48,920 bases of DNA, taken from contig JAEZOU010000024.1 in the NCBI GenBank assembly GCA_023413895.1, positions 1 to 48,920 of the forward strand, read 5' to 3'. The notes under the pieces were generated by a model. It was not told the DNA's origin, ran no database searches, and was given only the letters and a program-made list of their open reading frames with translations. Each line of letters starts with the position of its first letter. Position 1 is the first letter of the stretch. The DNA comes from Bacteroidota bacterium. GTDB taxonomy: Bacteria; Bacteroidota; Bacteroidia; Bacteroidales; WCHB1-69. Below, piece by piece: positions 1-8,810 of this stretch. Both the position numbers and the translations under genes were made by a program.

Positions 1-1
1 C

Positions 2-31
2 AAAAAAAAGGGAGATGATTGCTCATCTCCC
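2..31 (-). terminator. Intrinsic terminator of the hydrogenase operon
   Basis: Read on the minus strand this is a perfect 9-bp stem (GGGAGATGA pairing with TCATCTCCC, loop of 4) followed by eight T residues. It lies 22 bases beyond the hydC stop codon, so it ends the minus-strand hydrogenase transcript. Confidence 0.85.
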
Positions 32-53
32 CTATCGTTTTATCAGGACTGAA

Positions 54-536
54 TTATTTTTGTTCAGCAATGATATCTTTTACTTGAGCTTGAGTAAGTC
101 TTCCGTAAACGTTATCACCTACCAAAGCAACAGGAGCCAAACCGCAAGCACCTACACAACGCAAAGAAGCGAGTGAGAATTCACCGTCAGCAGTAGTTTC
201 GCCAACGTTAATTTTAAGTAATCTTGCAAATTCGTCAAGAATTTTTTCAGCACCGCGAACGTAGCAAGCTGTACCCATACAAACAGATACTGGGTGTTTT
301 CCTTTTGGAGTCATTGTGAAGAATGAGTAGAAAGAAACAACGCCATAAACTTTAGCTGTAGGGATATGTAAACATTCAGCGATCAACTCTTGAGCTTCAG
401 CAGGAAGGTATCCTAAATAGTCTTGAGTTTGGTGCAATACGTTAATTAATTCACCCGGATTGTTGTTGAATCTGTTGCAAATTTCAACAATTTTTTCCTT
501 TACATCGGGTTTAACTTTTACTATTATTTTTGACAT
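54..536 (-). CDS. hydC: NAD-linked [FeFe] hydrogenase subunit HydC (NuoE-like, 2Fe-2S)
   Basis: 160 aa, the usual length for NuoE/HydC, a thioredoxin-fold [2Fe-2S] protein. The four cluster ligands are visible as Cys86, Cys91, Cys127 and Cys131 (C-x4-C and C-x3-C). In Thermotoga-type trimeric hydrogenases this subunit helps relay electrons between the flavin of HydB and HydA in the cytoplasm. It is the last gene of the operon, 34 bases after hydA and directly before a terminator. In isolation it could be a complex I NuoE, but the adjacent HydA and the absence of other nuo genes favour the hydrogenase. Whether the enzyme truly bifurcates electrons cannot be read from the sequence. Confidence 0.9.
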   Translation of the reverse strand: MSKIIVKVKPDVKEKIVEICNRFNNNPGELINVLHQTQDYLGYLPAEAQELIAECLHIPTAKVYGVVSFYSFFTMTPKGKHPVSVCMGTACYVRGAEKILDEFARLLKINVGETTADGEFSLASLRCVGACGLAPVALVGDNVYGRLTQAQVKDIIAEQK

Positions 537-570
537 AATCTAATTTTTAACTTGATTAATGAACTAATGA

Positions 571-2343
571 CTAAAATTCAACTTCAACGGTAGTTTGAGC
601 ATCGAAGTAGTGAGTATGTAATAATTCGTGAGATTTATGTCCGCAAGGTTCTCCCAAGAATTCTTTATAGATAGCTTGGATAGAAGGATTTTCGTGAGAT
701 TTACGGATAGGCATTTCTCTATCTGCTTGATAGATAGCTTCCCAACGAGCTTTAATTACATCTGAATTACCGTGGTGTAATGGTTGACCAGCGCCATCGA
801 TACAACCGCCTGGGCAAGCCATAACTTCGATTGCGTGGAATTGGCATTTACCTTCTTTAATTTGTTCGAGCAATTTACGAGCATTACCCAAACCATGAGC
901 GATACCAATATTTAATTTAAGGCCATCAATATCGATAGTAGCGCTACGTACGCCTTCTAAGCCACGGAGTTCTTCGAATTCGATTTTTGGAAGAGGTTTT
1001 TTAGTGATAACTTCGTAAGCAGTACGAACGGCAGCTTCAATAACACCACCAGTAGTTCCGAAGATAACTGCAGCACCAGTAGATTCGCCGAGTGGGCTAT
1101 CGAAAGGAGCATCTTCCAATGCAGTAAAGTCAATATTAGCTAATTTAATCAAGCGAGCCAATTCGCGAGTAGAGATTGAGTAATCAACATCTGGATTACC
1201 ATCTACTTTGAATTCATCGCGAGCACATTCATATTTCTTAGCCAAGCAAGGCATAACAGAAACAACCACCATATCTTCGCGTTTTACGCCGATTTTTTCA
1301 GCGAAGTAAGATTTAGCGATAGCACCGAACATTTGTTGAGGTGATTTTGCGGTTGAAGGAATGTCGCGTAATTCTGGGAATTGGTGTTCGAAGAAGTTAA
1401 CCCAAGCAGGGCAGCAAGAGGTTAACAATGGAAGTTTAACATCTTTATCGCCAGCCAAGAATTTATTAAGACGGCCGATAAGCTCAGTACCTTCTTCCAT
1501 AATTGTTAAGTCAGCACTCCAATCAGTATCAAATACATAATTGAAACCTAACTGTTTCAAAGCAGCGGTAAGTTTACCGGTTACGATGCTACCAGGAGCC
1601 ATACCGAACTCTTCGCCGAGTGCAACGCGAACGGCTGGAGCCACTTGAACAACAACAGTTTTCTTTTCGTCGTTGATAGCGCGGATAATTTTAGAAGTAT
1701 GGTCAACTTCTGTCAAAGCGCCAACAGGACAAACAGCCACACATTGACCGCAGAATGTACAAGGAGAGTGGTCAAGTTGTTGGTTGAAAGCGGTAGAAAC
1801 AACTGCTGGGAATCCACGTTCGATTGCTGACAATGCGCCAACGGTTTGCATATCGTTACAAACGGTTTCGCAACGACGGCACATAATACATTTGTTCATA
1901 TCGCGGATAATAGAAGGAGAAACTTCAATTTGGTAAGAAGATTGTTCACCTTTAAAAGGAATATCTCTAATACCGAATTTGATAGCAAGGTTTTGAAGTT
2001 CGCAGTTACCACTCTTTGCACATTGCAAACAATCGTTCGGGTGGTCGCTAAGGATAAGTTCCAAAACGGTTCTACGAGCGTTAATTACGCGGATTGAGTG
2101 GGTATTAACCACCATACCTTCCATACATTCAGTAACACATGCAGGAGCCAAGTTTCTACGACCAGCAACTTCCACAACACAAATACGGCATCCACCTGGT
2201 CTATTATGAATATTTAAGCCATTCAACTCAAAGTGACAAAGGGTAGGGATATTGATACCCATTTGTTGAGCTGCTTTCAAAATAGTTGTACCTTTTTCAA
2301 CAACTACCTCTCTATTATCTATAATTAATTTTACTGTATCCAT
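571..2343 (-). CDS. hydA: [FeFe] hydrogenase catalytic subunit HydA
   Basis: 590 aa. In order: an N-terminal [2Fe-2S] ferredoxin domain (Cys36, Cys52, Cys55, Cys69); a His-Cys3 [4Fe-4S] site (His101, Cys105, Cys108, Cys114); two [4Fe-4S] ferredoxin motifs (Cys152/155/158/162 and Cys195/198/201/205); then the H-cluster domain with all three signatures. L1 is TSCCPAW at 308-314 (Cys310 proton-transfer, Cys311 ligand), L2 is MPC ending at Cys366, and L3 holds Cys510 and Cys514. L3 reads GCIDGAGQP, with Ala where many relatives have Gly. It catalyses reversible H2 formation in the cytoplasm using electrons from NADH and ferredoxin. The HydB and HydC neighbours indicate an NAD(H)-dependent, probably bifurcating group A3 enzyme. 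Maturases HydE/F/G are not in the window. Confidence 0.95.
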   Translation of the reverse strand: MDTVKLIIDNREVVVEKGTTILKAAQQMGINIPTLCHFELNGLNIHNRPGGCRICVVEVAGRRNLAPACVTECMEGMVVNTHSIRVINARRTVLELILSDHPNDCLQCAKSGNCELQNLAIKFGIRDIPFKGEQSSYQIEVSPSIIRDMNKCIMCRRCETVCNDMQTVGALSAIERGFPAVVSTAFNQQLDHSPCTFCGQCVAVCPVGALTEVDHTSKIIRAINDEKKTVVVQVAPAVRVALGEEFGMAPGSIVTGKLTAALKQLGFNYVFDTDWSADLTIMEEGTELIGRLNKFLAGDKDVKLPLLTSCCPAWVNFFEHQFPELRDIPSTAKSPQQMFGAIAKSYFAEKIGVKREDMVVVSVMPCLAKKYECARDEFKVDGNPDVDYSISTRELARLIKLANIDFTALEDAPFDSPLGESTGAAVIFGTTGGVIEAAVRTAYEVITKKPLPKIEFEELRGLEGVRSATIDIDGLKLNIGIAHGLGNARKLLEQIKEGKCQFHAIEVMACPGGCIDGAGQPLHHGNSDVIKARWEAIYQADREMPIRKSHENPSIQAIYKEFLGEPCGHKSHELLHTHYFDAQTTVEVEF

Positions 2344-2361
2344 TATTTCAAACTTTCTTTA

Positions 2362-4155
2362 TTATTTTATACTAATCGCGTTAAACTTACATTTATCGTA
2401 GCAAGCTCCACACTTGATACATACAGATTGGTTAATTTCGTGTGGCATCTTAACTGTTCCTGAAATTGCGTTAACAGGACAATTGCGAGCACAAAGTGTA
2501 CAACCTTTACATTTATCTGCTTCAATAAAGTATTGTTTCAACGCTTTACATTGGCCGGCAGGACATTTTTTATCAACAACGTGAGCTACATACTCATCCC
2601 AGAAGTTATCGATAGTTGACAATACCGGGTTTGGAGAAGTTTGACCTAAACCACAGAGTGCGCTATCTTTGATAACCTTGCTAAGGTTTTTCAATTGTTC
2701 AAGGTCTTCCATAGTACCTTGTCCCAAGGTGATTTTTTCAAGGATTTCGCAAAGTCTCTTGTTACCGATACGGCAAGGAGCACATTTACCGCAAGATTCT
2801 TCTACTGTAAAGTCTAAGTAGAATTTAGCGATAGAAACCATACAGCTGGTTTCGTCCATAACCACCATACCACCAGAGCCCATCATTGAACCTGCAGCGA
2901 GCAAGTTATCATAATCGATAGGAGTATCGAGGAATTTTTCGGTTAAGCAACCGCCTGAAGGACCACCAGTTTGAACTGCTTTGAATTGTTTTCCACCTTT
3001 AATACCACCACCGATTTCGTAAATTACTTCACGGAGGGTGATACCCATAGGAACTTCGATCAAACCAACGTTATTAATTTGGCCTGCCAAAGCGAACACT
3101 TTAGTACCTTTAGATTTTTCTGTTCCGATTGAAGAGAACCATTCCCAACCTTTATTAATAATAACTGGGATATTAGCGAATGTTTCAACGTTGTTTACGT
3201 TACTTGGTTTCTTCAAATAACCTTCTTGTGCTGGGAATGGAGGTTTGAAAGTAGGTTCACCACGTTGACCTTCCATAGAGTGGATCAAAGCAGTTTCCTC
3301 ACCGCATACGAATGCGCCTGCTCCGTATCGAAGTTCAATATCGAAATCGAAGTCTGAACCGAGGATTTTTTCACCTAACAAACCATATTCGCGAGCTTGA
3401 TCGATAGCCACTTGCAAACGGTGGATAGCCAATGGATACTCAGCACGAATATATACTAAACCTTTTGTAGCGCCGATACAGAAGCCACCGATTGCCATAG
3501 CTTCGATAATTGAGTGTGGGTCACCTTCAAGGATTGAACGGTCCATAAATGCACCTGGGTCACCTTCGTCAGCGTTACAAATCATATATTTTTGGTCAGC
3601 AGCATTTTTGCTTGCAATTTCCCATTTCAAACCTGTTGGGAAACCGCCGCCACCACGACCTCTTAAGCCTGATTTCTTAATAATATCGATAGTTTTTTGA
3701 GGATCGTTATCTTCCAAAACTTTTGCCAAAGCTTCGTAACCTTCGCGAGCGATATATTCGTCAATATTTTCAGGATTGATGAAACCGCAGTTACGAAGAG
3801 CGATACGCATCTGTTTTTTATAGAAACCCATGTGTTTAGAGTCAGCTTTATGCTCTTGAGTTTTTGGGTCAATATAAAGTAAACGTTCTACTTTTCTACC
3901 TTTGATGATGTGTTCGTTAATAATTTCTTCTACATCTTCTGGTTTTACTTGTACATAGAAAGTATTGTCAGGCAATAATTTCACGATAGGTCCTTTTTCG
4001 CAGAAACCGAAACAACCTGTTTGTACTACTTGAACTTCATTATCCAAACCTTTAGATGCCAAAGTTTGTTTGAAATTTTCAATAATCTTTTCACTTTGAG
4101 AAGCGTGACAACCTGTACCGCCGCAAATCAAAATGTGATACTTGTATTGCGCCAT
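2362..4155 (-). CDS. hydB: NAD-linked [FeFe] hydrogenase subunit HydB (NuoF-like flavoprotein)
   Basis: 597 aa. Domains: N-terminal thioredoxin-like [2Fe-2S] (Cys11, Cys16, Cys48, Cys52); NuoF core with the Gly-rich nucleotide-binding stretch GLRGRGGGGFPTG (163-175) and an FMN/NADH site; SLBB region; the NuoF [4Fe-4S] motif (Cys455, Cys458, Cys461, Cys501); and an added C-terminal 2x[4Fe-4S] ferredoxin (Cys549/552/555/559 and 579/582/585/589). This is the exact layout of HydB in multimeric hydrogenases, the flavin site that exchanges electrons with NAD(H). A good AAGGAG ribosome-binding site sits 7 bases before the ATG, which is unusual for this phylum. The gap to hydA is 18 bases. Confidence 0.93.
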   Translation of the reverse strand: MAQYKYHILICGGTGCHASQSEKIIENFKQTLASKGLDNEVQVVQTGCFGFCEKGPIVKLLPDNTFYVQVKPEDVEEIINEHIIKGRKVERLLYIDPKTQEHKADSKHMGFYKKQMRIALRNCGFINPENIDEYIAREGYEALAKVLEDNDPQKTIDIIKKSGLRGRGGGGFPTGLKWEIASKNAADQKYMICNADEGDPGAFMDRSILEGDPHSIIEAMAIGGFCIGATKGLVYIRAEYPLAIHRLQVAIDQAREYGLLGEKILGSDFDFDIELRYGAGAFVCGEETALIHSMEGQRGEPTFKPPFPAQEGYLKKPSNVNNVETFANIPVIINKGWEWFSSIGTEKSKGTKVFALAGQINNVGLIEVPMGITLREVIYEIGGGIKGGKQFKAVQTGGPSGGCLTEKFLDTPIDYDNLLAAGSMMGSGGMVVMDETSCMVSIAKFYLDFTVEESCGKCAPCRIGNKRLCEILEKITLGQGTMEDLEQLKNLSKVIKDSALCGLGQTSPNPVLSTIDNFWDEYVAHVVDKKCPAGQCKALKQYFIEADKCKGCTLCARNCPVNAISGTVKMPHEINQSVCIKCGACYDKCKFNAISIK

Positions 4156-4161
4156 TTTATT

Positions 4162-4168
4162 TCTCCTT
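4162..4168 (-). promoter_or_regulatory. Canonical Shine-Dalgarno site of hydB
   Basis: The minus strand reads AAGGAGA 7 bases before the hydB ATG. Most genes in this window, and in Bacteroidota generally, lack such a site, so it suggests strong initiation of this subunit. Confidence 0.6.
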
Positions 4169-4173
4169 ATTTT

Positions 4174-4569
4174 TTATTTGTCAATAGTTTCATAATTTAC
4201 TGGAATAACTCCGTCAACGATTTCGTTATTCAAGACATATTTGGTAAGAATCTCTTCTGCTTTAGCAGGAGTAACGTTACCAAACACGATAGGATCGCTA
4301 CCTGGTTTTTTCACTTCGATAGTTGGTTCTGCATAGCAATAACCCATACAACCAGTTTGTGTAATAACAGCGGTGATGTTTTTTGCATTACATTCTTGGA
4401 TGAGAGTGTCCATCACTTGCTTTGCACCAGCTGCGATACCGCAGGTTGCCATAGCAACTTTGATTTGAACTAGAGACTCTGCATTGTCACCAGATTCACG
4501 GATAGACAAGGTAGATTTTAACTCATCTCTTTTCTTTTTTAAATCAGCTAATGACTTGATCTTGTTCAT
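4174..4569 (-). CDS. (2Fe-2S) ferredoxin-domain protein, first gene of the hydrogenase operon
   Basis: 131 aa from the ATG at 4569. The frame is open further upstream, but that extension runs through the -7 promoter box, so the internal ATG is chosen. It is a thioredoxin-like [2Fe-2S] protein: Cys43 in TCGIAAGA, and Cys74 and Cys78 in QTGCMGYC. The second Cys of the usual C-x4-C pair is Gly48; to my knowledge this is typical of the hydrogenase-linked family rather than a defect. It is probably an electron-transfer or assembly partner of HydABC, but its exact role is not established. It is followed by hydB after 18 bases. Confidence 0.85.
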   Translation of the reverse strand: MNKIKSLADLKKKRDELKSTLSIRESGDNAESLVQIKVAMATCGIAAGAKQVMDTLIQECNAKNITAVITQTGCMGYCYAEPTIEVKKPGSDPIVFGNVTPAKAEEILTKYVLNNEIVDGVIPVNYETIDK

Positions 4570-4615
4570 GTTAAAAATATTTTTGTTACTAAAATGATGT
4601 TTAATTATAACTTGG

Positions 4616-4623
4616 CAAAGGTA
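4616..4623 (-). promoter_or_regulatory. Bacteroidota -7 promoter box of the hydrogenase operon
   Basis: The minus strand reads TACCTTTG, a perfect match to TAnnTTTG, 46 bases before the ferredoxin ATG. No clear TTTG is seen at the -33 spacing. It is the only good box upstream of the operon. Confidence 0.6.
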
Positions 4624-4997
4624 CACAAAAAAAGATATAAACCGCCTAAAAAAATGTTTTTTTTTACGCTAAAAATAAAAAACAGCTTTCTTGCTCAAAA
4701 ATAGTTATCAATCAGTATTTTACAAAACAAAGAATGATTTTTTAACTTGATTCGCAGTCGTTAATTTTCAAAGCATGAAGATAAAAGAAAATTATGATGG
4801 ATATATTCAAGAAAAATCCCGAACAATATCAATGTTATTTTGCAATATATGAATATTTTATAATTTAAAATTGATTTAAAATACTTTTTTTAGAATACTT
4901 TTTTCATATTGATGGAGCTTTTATGACAATTTGAAAAAAAGTTTGCGACAACATTTAGACATTATACGGTGAGAATTGGGCACAAGAGATTGCGTGA
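4624..4997. other. AT-rich intergenic stretch without a supported gene
   Basis: About 370 bases of very AT-rich DNA between the hydrogenase promoter and the intergenic repeat. Only tiny open frames are present (about 25 codons near 4775), with no family resemblance. I see no RNA gene or terminator here. Confidence 0.5.
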
Positions 4998-5316
4998 GGG
5001 ATTGCAGCGGTTATGAGCAGCGCGGAAATGAATTAGAAATTTGGAATTTATGCGAAATTAGGAATTATTGTCGGCTTGGAATAGATAGTAGCAGAGTGTA
5101 GTGCGAAGAGTTTAGAGGTTTGTGCTTCTCTGTTTTCGTTTTTGCTGATAGGATGCGCGGGCCAGCGCTGCGAAATTTGAGCGGAAAGCCCGACGGCGAG
5201 CAGGCGGAAAGGTGAGCAGGAAGGAAACAACTTCACTATAACGAATAAATGAACGCAAAGAAATAACAGAAAGCATGGCGAAAGCGCAGGCAGAGCCGGC
5301 ACGCCCAAATAAAAAA
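4998..5316. repeat. GC-rich dispersed intergenic repeat, copy 1
   Basis: A patch much richer in G+C than its surroundings. Three blocks match copy 2 (8811-8985) in the same order and orientation: GCAGCGGTTATGAGC (from 5004); a 31-base block at 5171-5201 with one mismatch to 8906-8936; and GAGCCGG plus CCCAAATAAAAA at 5293-5315. The spacer between the last two blocks is roughly 65 bases longer here. Short reading frames here are unlikely to be genes because they share sequence only where the repeat is conserved. It could be a MITE-like or REP-like family. Confidence 0.65.
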
Positions 5317-5336
5317 AGGGACTTAATCAAGTCCCC
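5311..5336 (-). terminator. Terminator of the collagen-like gene
   Basis: On the minus strand GGGACTT, a 4-base loop and AAGTCCC are followed by seven T residues. It lies 22 bases after the stop codon of the collagen-like/FISUMP gene. Its T-tract coincides with the A-run that ends repeat copy 1. Confidence 0.8.
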
Positions 5337-5358
5337 ATTAAAGTTATACACAGTTTGA

Positions 5359-7884
5359 TTAATTTTCAGGAGTATTACGAACACATCGCACTGAAATACC
5401 ATAATTTAAATATCCTGAAGATTGTTCAATAGAATAATCCCAATGTCTTAAATTAATCATAATAGTTCCTGATGAGTAGTTGTTAGAACTACCCCAGAAA
5501 AACGCACTTTCGCTAAAGTCTGAAAAACGATTTGAGTACCTTAAACCGGCAGGGAGTGCAGAGAATCCAGAAAGATTGTTACTACTAGTATCATTACCAA
5601 TAGCACAAGGGGTAGTTGAACTATTCCATCCTGAATTGCTAGCCAATGCTTTAGCGATAGAATTAGTTGTAGATTCGGTACAGACATAGCCAGAATAATC
5701 GTGGAGAAAACTTTCGAGTTCATTCCATTCTGAGTCGCTAGGTATATGCCAACCATTGGGGCAGATTCCCTGTATGCTATTTTGATTGTCGTTGTTACTT
5801 GTTCCTCCTAGACTAGTTGCAGGCCAATTGTACAAATAGCCGTAATCAGCAACATTATTATATTCATCATTAGGTTCGTATCGATAGGGAGCAGTGGTAC
5901 TATAAGGCATTTCACCCCACTCATCGTACTGGGCCAATGGGATAAGCGTGCCATTAGCTGCACGAGTTGTACGCAAAGACTCTCGCATCCAGCATTGGCT
6001 ACCAATTTTTACTGTATTATAAACATTTCCGTCGATATCGGTTACGGTAGGAGTTGTAGGGCATGCTTGAATAGGAATAGGATCAGCAACACTATCACGA
6101 ATACATCTTACAGAATATGCACTAATCTTATTAGTATATAGTGCACGAGCATACACATTGTTATAAACAATAGATCTTCGAAATGCATAATTAAATGCAT
6201 TGCACCAAAAATGAGCATTTATGCCAATCGACTCGCCTATAGTGCCTGCTGGGCGAGCGGAGAATCCTGAAGCGTTATTATTAGCAAAATCGTAGCCAGG
6301 TTGACAACTACTAGAAGCGTTATTCCAGCCTATTGAATCAGATAGTGCATGGACATAATATTGATTATTGCATAGATATTCGGTGTTAATGTTTACGGCT
6401 GTTAGTAGTTGGTTCCATTCTTTAGCGGTAGGCAAGTGCCAACCATCGGGACAGATACCCTGAAAGTTCGTTGGTTGCGTAGCGTTGTTATCATAGCCAT
6501 ACATTGCAGCGGACCAATTATAAAGATAGCCATAATTAACAACTAAGCTACTATCGCTATTGGGGTAGTAACGATAGGCTTCAGAAGCACTCTCATTATC
6601 ACTTGCGAATGGGATAGATACACCATCAGCGAAGCGTGTTGTCCTAAGATTTTCGCGCATCCAGCATTGCAATCCAATCATAACCGTATTATACACATTA
6701 CCATCGATATCGGTTACCGTTGGTGTACCTGGGCATGCTTGCGCAGTGATAACTGTTGAAACAGCGGAATTGTTGCCGCCTTGATTGTCATTATTGTTAT
6801 CCTCATCAGCGTTCTCATTGCTCTCGTCATCACCATTACCACCTTCAAAACCTCCATTTTCTAGAGCCTCTTCTAGTGCTGAAATCCTGTCTAAAAGTGC
6901 TTGAAAATCGGAAGTTAAAATTTGCATCCAATCTCCTATCGAGTCGCGGGTTAAGAAGCCTGCGTCGTTATTAAGTTCAGAAAGATTAACAGGAATTTCG
7001 GGAAGATTAGTTAGGTCGTTATAATCTCCGCTAAATCCAGATGGAAGGGTTATGCTATTCCCTTCAGAAATGGTTAAGGTATAGTCGGAAATTGACAAAG
7101 TTTGTGGAATTCCGACACCTTGAGGACCTTGTTCGCCTTGTACTCCCTGTGGTCCAGCCGGGCCTACGGGGCCTTGTTCACCTTGTATTCCTTGTGGTCC
7201 AGCCGGGCCTGCGGGGCCCTGTTCACCTTGTACTCCTTGTGGTCCAGCCGGGCCTGCGGGGCCTTGTTCACCTTGTACTCCCTGTGGTCCAGCCGGGCCT
7301 GCGGGGCCTTGTTCACCTTGTACTCCTTGTGGTCCAGCCGGGCCTGCGGGGCCTTGTTCGCCTTGGACTCCTTGTGGTCCAGCCGGGCCTGCGGGGCCTT
7401 GTTCGCCTTGTATTCCTTGTGGTCCAGCCGGGCCTTCGGGGCCTTGTTCACCTTGTATTCCTTGTGGTCCAGCCGGGCCCTCTCCATTGCCAGAAGATAG
7501 TGCATAAAGTGCATAAGGCACACTCAACAACTCCTGTGTTGTCTCGATAGGAACTGAGAGATTGCCTAAATCAATAGTAGTTGTCAAAAAAAAGGAACCT
7601 AACGCCCAATCGATATCTGAAATGGCGCCAGAAACAATAGTACCACTGCCAATTTGTATGGTAAACAACCCGTTAGCATTGGTTTGTGCAGTATGAAGTT
7701 CCTTAAACATCAGAGCACCATCTAATCCATGTGTAATAGTAACCGTCACACTTATGGTATTATTGGTGACTAACTCATTACTATGGTTGCGCACTACTGC
7801 TTGGTATGTAAACTTGTGCGGGACTTGAGCGTAAACACTCAAACCAATACAAACAAATGCAAAGAAAAAGAAAAATCTTTTCAT
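5359..7884 (-). CDS. Secreted collagen-like protein with two FISUMP domains
   Basis: 841 aa. Signal peptide 1-20 (cut near VYAQ); a 110-residue N-terminal beta domain; an uninterrupted Gly-X-Y collagen-like tract at about 135-258 (some 41 triplets built from 15-residue units such as GPAGPQGVQGEQGPA); a short segment with the tail-fibre-like motif GDYNDLTNLP (287-296); a short coiled coil around 327-343; an Asn/Asp-rich linker (344-373); then two FISUMP domains (about 384-597 and 608-839), each with TVTDIDGNVYNTV, QCWMRE, GICP(D/N)GWH and SVRC motifs. Collagen tracts and the coiled coil imply a trimeric stalk carrying C-terminal heads. No T9SS sorting domain is seen, so the export route beyond Sec is uncertain. 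It lies 15 bases after the small T9SS cargo gene, so the two are probably co-transcribed. Function unknown; adhesion is an inference. Confidence 0.85.
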   Translation of the reverse strand: MKRFFFFFAFVCIGLSVYAQVPHKFTYQAVVRNHSNELVTNNTISVTVTITHGLDGALMFKELHTAQTNANGLFTIQIGSGTIVSGAISDIDWALGSFFLTTTIDLGNLSVPIETTQELLSVPYALYALSSGNGEGPAGPQGIQGEQGPEGPAGPQGIQGEQGPAGPAGPQGVQGEQGPAGPAGPQGVQGEQGPAGPAGPQGVQGEQGPAGPAGPQGVQGEQGPAGPAGPQGIQGEQGPVGPAGPQGVQGEQGPQGVGIPQTLSISDYTLTISEGNSITLPSGFSGDYNDLTNLPEIPVNLSELNNDAGFLTRDSIGDWMQILTSDFQALLDRISALEEALENGGFEGGNGDDESNENADEDNNNDNQGGNNSAVSTVITAQACPGTPTVTDIDGNVYNTVMIGLQCWMRENLRTTRFADGVSIPFASDNESASEAYRYYPNSDSSLVVNYGYLYNWSAAMYGYDNNATQPTNFQGICPDGWHLPTAKEWNQLLTAVNINTEYLCNNQYYVHALSDSIGWNNASSSCQPGYDFANNNASGFSARPAGTIGESIGINAHFWCNAFNYAFRRSIVYNNVYARALYTNKISAYSVRCIRDSVADPIPIQACPTTPTVTDIDGNVYNTVKIGSQCWMRESLRTTRAANGTLIPLAQYDEWGEMPYSTTAPYRYEPNDEYNNVADYGYLYNWPATSLGGTSNNDNQNSIQGICPNGWHIPSDSEWNELESFLHDYSGYVCTESTTNSIAKALASNSGWNSSTTPCAIGNDTSSNNLSGFSALPAGLRYSNRFSDFSESAFFWGSSNNYSSGTIMINLRHWDYSIEQSSGYLNYGISVRCVRNTPEN
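7111..7482. repeat. 45-bp tandem repeats encoding the collagen-like tract
   Basis: About eight copies of a 45-bp unit encoding 15-residue Gly-X-Y blocks. The central units differ by only a few bases, while the end units vary (Glu, Val or Ile replacements). The tract is clearly richer in G+C than flanking coding DNA. Such near-identical in-frame units can gain or lose copies by slippage. Confidence 0.85.
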
Positions 7885-7899
7885 AGTGATATTTAAATT

Positions 7900-8388
7900 T
7901 TATTGTCGTACTTTTACTATTTTAAAACTTTTCAAAAGGTGTGTACCCTCTGACAAGGTTAACAAATAAGTTCCCGTAGCATAATTTGAGAGATCAATCA
8001 ATGTTTGCAACTCCCAAACATTAACTTTTGACAAAAGCTTTCCATTTTCGTTATAAATCTTAGCTTCGAGCTTACGATGGGAAAGGTCAAAATTGGTCAA
8101 CGAAAGTTGTATAATTCCAATGGTAGGATTAGGATAAGCCACCGCATTCAACTCTATTCCGAGGCAGTTCTCGATAAGTGTTGCGATTTGGTAAGTTTGT
8201 TGCACACCTTCAGAGACAGTATTAAGATTATTTCCAGAATGTGTCACGGCAATTTGTCCTACCGAGTAGGAGACCGAACCAGAGCTACTCGAGGCATCGC
8301 CACCTGCAGAAACGATAGCTGTTTGTGCGCTAAGGAATAGTGATTTTCCCAATATAAACACAAACAAAAAGAGAAAAATTCTTTTCAT
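7900..8388 (-). CDS. Small secreted protein with T9SS type A sorting domain
   Basis: 162 aa. Signal peptide 1-21 (cut at LSAQ); a Ser/Gly-rich beta segment containing SAGGDASSSSGSVSYSVGQ; then a C-terminal domain beginning near VAYPNPT (residue 86) and ending GTYLLTLSEG...FKIVKVRQ, the usual pattern of T9SS type A sorting domains. It should cross the outer membrane by T9SS and be attached to the surface or released. The passenger is only about 65 residues. It precedes the collagen-like gene by 15 bases and probably shares its transcript. A functional link between the two is inferred only from this pairing. Confidence 0.75.
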   Translation of the reverse strand: MKRIFLFLFVFILGKSLFLSAQTAIVSAGGDASSSSGSVSYSVGQIAVTHSGNNLNTVSEGVQQTYQIATLIENCLGIELNAVAYPNPTIGIIQLSLTNFDLSHRKLEAKIYNENGKLLSKVNVWELQTLIDLSNYATGTYLLTLSEGTHLLKSFKIVKVRQ

Positions 8389-8454
8389 AATTTACAGAGT
8401 ATTAAACTTATCCCACCTAAAAATGCATTTTATACACCTTAAGGAAAAAGATTG

Positions 8455-8462
8455 CAAAAATA
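8455..8462 (-). promoter_or_regulatory. -7 promoter box for the T9SS-cargo/collagen-like operon
   Basis: The minus strand reads TATTTTTG, a perfect TAnnTTTG, about 66 bases before the ATG of the small T9SS gene. No clear -33 element is seen. Confidence 0.45.
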
Positions 8463-8544
8463 CATTATTATCTTAATTATTATCTTAAAATCGAAAGATA
8501 AATTTCCTAATTACATAAAAAAGTTCCAAGTAATCTGGATGTAA

Positions 8545-8715
8545 AAAAAGGAAAAGATAGAATTAGGAATTTCAACAATAGAAGGCCCAAGTATCTATGA
8601 TTTTAACTCAGCGCACAAAACAATTTCTAGATTGTATAACTTATGGATGGGCAAAAAGTATCACTATTTCAGAGGGGGAGAGAATATTTTTGTTCAACAT
8701 TATAGAATAGCCTAA
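8545..8715 (+). pseudogene. Possible remnant of an unrecognised gene
   Basis: A 56-codon open stretch closed by TAA at 8713 and preceded by an in-frame TAA at 8542, with no ATG, GTG or TTG near its start. The reading (for example NSAHKTISRLYNLWMGKKYH, then FRGGENIFVQHYRIA) looks protein-like rather than random and could be the 3' end of a decayed gene. I do not recognise a family. It may be chance. Confidence 0.25.
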
Positions 8716-8810
8716 TATTTTGGTGGCGGCGCGGAGAAGAGGTGCATCGGAGCCAGTACGTGCTACGCCGCCCAGAAAACAGAGACGTTCAGTGCATCGT
8801 GTTAGGGATA

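Noticed and set aside
5048..5402. Two short minus-strand frames in the GC-rich patch
   Set aside because: Their only similarity to another local frame (8789-9061) is where the intergenic repeat is conserved; no start context, and one overlaps the collagen-like gene end.
7111..7482. CRISPR-like regular repeats
   Set aside because: Units are contiguous with no unique spacers, lie inside a coding frame and encode collagen triplets.
7041..7550. Long open frames on the strand opposite to and in other frames of the collagen-like tract
   Set aside because: They are by-products of the 45-bp repeat (monotonous Leu/Arg/Val repeats) and lack start context; the Gly-X-Y frame has signal peptide, domains, promoter and terminator.
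8725..8772. Possible structured RNA or tRNA in the GC-rich stem near copy 2
   Set aside because: A GGCGGCG/CGCCGCC stem is present, but no tRNA arms, CCA end or known RNA layout can be seen, so it is kept only as part of the repeat.
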